Notes under the pieces: model-generated
What the model saw: the letters and a program-made list of their open reading frames with translations, nothing else
Told to the model about the DNA's origin: nothing
Databases searched by the model: none
Shown here: piece by piece, positions 15,801-16,030 of the stretch
Numbering within the stretch: the stretch's first letter is position 1
Layout of the letters: every line of letters starts with the position of its first letter
Assembly: GCA_900548595.1 (NCBI GenBank)
Contig: URLB01000037.1
Location: 1-16,030 of the forward strand
Origin: an uncultured Eubacteriales bacterium
GTDB lineage: Bacteria > Bacillota > Clostridia > Lachnospirales > Anaerotignaceae
Direction: 5' to 3'
DNA length: 16,030 nucleotides
Position numbers and translations under genes: made by a program

Positions 15801-16030
15801 CTACGGCGGAGTTGACCACGTTCTTGCTTCAGGCGAAGACATCAACATCTTTGTATTCGATACAGAAGTTTACTCAAACACAGGCGGACAGGCTTCTAAG
15901 GCTACACCTGCCGGAGCAGTTGCTCAGTTCGCTGCAAGTGGTAAGAGAGTTAAGAAAAAAGACCTCGGTATGATGGCTATGAGCTATGGTTATGTATATG
16001 TTGCACAGGTTGCAATGGGCGCTAACCAGG
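12871..16030 (+). CDS. nifJ: Pyruvate:ferredoxin oxidoreductase, 3'-truncated by window edge
   Basis: Oxidatively decarboxylates pyruvate with CoA to acetyl-CoA and CO2, reducing ferredoxin; the central energy step of anaerobic fermentation. The frame is open for 1053 codons to the edge; full-length single-chain enzymes have about 1170-1180 residues, so roughly 120 are missing. Domain order is that of the homodimeric enzyme: N-terminal pyrimidine-binding part with Thr31 in FPITPSSPM, Glu64 and Arg114 (the same numbers as in the Desulfovibrio africanus enzyme); a two-cluster ferredoxin domain with CxxCxxCxxxC at Cys691/694/697/701 and Cys748/751/754/758; the proximal-cluster ligands Cys814, Cys817 and Cys842; and the diphosphate-binding GDGWAYDIGYGG (969-980) and NTGGQ (1003-1007). 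The fourth proximal-cluster cysteine lies beyond the edge. Codon use is markedly biased, consistent with abundant expression. The symbol por is also used; a role in nitrogen fixation is not implied. Confidence 0.98.
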   Translation, partial: MSKVMKTMDGNEAVAYASYAFTEVAGIFPITPSSPMAEHTDDWAANGKKNIFGQTVKVIEMQSEAGAAGTVHGSLSAGALTTTYTASQGLLLMIPNMYKIAGELLPGVFHVSARALASHALSIFGDHSDVMACRQTGFAMLCSNSVQEAMDLAAVAHLSAIKGRVPFLHFFDGFRTSHEIQKVECLDYDELAKIVDMDAVNAFRRRSLNPEHPVLRGTAQNPDIFFQAREACNPYYENIVGVCEDYMKEISRITGRDYKLFNYYGAPDADRVIIAMGSACETIEETIDYLMARGEKVGLIKVHLYRPFSVEHFLGAIPKTCKKIAVLDRTKEPGAQGEPLYQDVCTALFDKADRPVIVAGRYGLGSKDTTPAQFIAVYDNLKLEQPKNHFTMGIVDDVTFHSLEVGAPVDVTEGDGTIQCKFWGLGADGTVGANKNSIKIIGDHTDKYAQAYFDYDSKKSGGITQSHLRFGDKPIRSTYLVNKADFVACHKQSYVHMYDMLSDLKDGGTFLLNTEWSVDELDANLPASMKKYLAEHNIKFYIINGTDIAAEIGLGNRINTVLQAAFFKLANIIPIADAVEYMKAAIKKSYGKKGDDILNMNYAAVDKGVEGIVEVKVPAEWANAVDTETVVAKDEPEYVKTIVTAVNTRKGDSLPVSAFKGIEDGTTPLGTAAYEKRGAAVNVPEWDPEKCIHCNQCSYVCPHATIRPFLLTAEEAEKAPEGFKMVDAKGGAAFAGLKFAMQVSALDCLGCGSCVNVCPAKEKAIVMKPLATQEHEAANWEYAMSLSQKANPMGKDSVKGSQFEQPLLEFSGACAGCGETPYAKLITQLFGDRMYIANATGCSSIWGGSAPTSPYTTNKEGKGPAWSNSLFEDNAEFGLGMAMAVKQMRAGIKEKLETLKPMACDELAAAIDKWIATMDLGEESKVASAELVAKLEGFKTENTEAKVIIDYVLENKDQLVKKSQWIFGGDGWAYDIGYGGVDHVLASGEDINIFVFDTEVYSNTGGQASKATPAGAVAQFAASGKRVKKKDLGMMAMSYGYVYVAQVAMGANQ

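Overview
The window is a stretch of chromosome from a low-G+C, strictly anaerobic Firmicute, most likely a member of the Clostridia. The reasons are the AT-rich non-coding DNA, strong AGGAGG ribosome binding sites, a superoxide reductase, a homodimeric-type pyruvate:ferredoxin oxidoreductase, a def-fmt-yugP cluster and a dnaE-pfkA pair. The genus cannot be read from the sequence alone. No tRNA, rRNA, CRISPR array, transposase or phage gene is visible.

Layout from left to right. The 3' end of a superoxide reductase gene (1-294, +) faces the operon def-fmt-yugP (2498-383, -), with a shared bidirectional hairpin terminator between them. Next, divergent from def, is a secreted coiled-coil/M23 murein hydrolase of the PcsB/CwlO/EnvC type (2968-4158, +). 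It is convergent with an aconitase-superfamily hydratase (6557-4266, -), and each of these two genes has its own terminator. Upstream of the hydratase lies the dnaE-pfkA operon (11404-6946, -). Divergent from dnaE is a hypothetical protein carrying two DUF4397-like halves (11566-12423, +). Then comes a 447-bp AT-rich spacer rich in palindromes, and finally a pyruvate:ferredoxin oxidoreductase gene (12871 to beyond the right edge, +).

Five sigma-A-type promoters can be placed, each with a TATAAT -10 box and a 17-bp spacer: before def, the M23 protein, the hydratase, dnaE and nifJ. Three coding regions (yugP, def, pfkA) are best started downstream of the longest open frame, because a good Shine-Dalgarno sequence lies inside or just before the extended version.

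Functionally this is mostly core physiology. Def and Fmt handle the N-terminal formyl group of nascent proteins, DnaE replicates DNA, PfkA and the pyruvate:ferredoxin oxidoreductase carry glycolytic carbon to acetyl-CoA and reduced ferredoxin, and the superoxide reductase protects such oxygen-sensitive iron-sulfur enzymes. I found no convincing new multi-gene system. The points most worth a second look are single-gene oddities: the altered active site of the hydratase, an Asn-to-Leu change in the PfkA catalytic loop, an apparently complete metal site in the DnaE PHP domain, the leaderless DUF4397-like protein, and the cluster of palindromes at 12421-12514.
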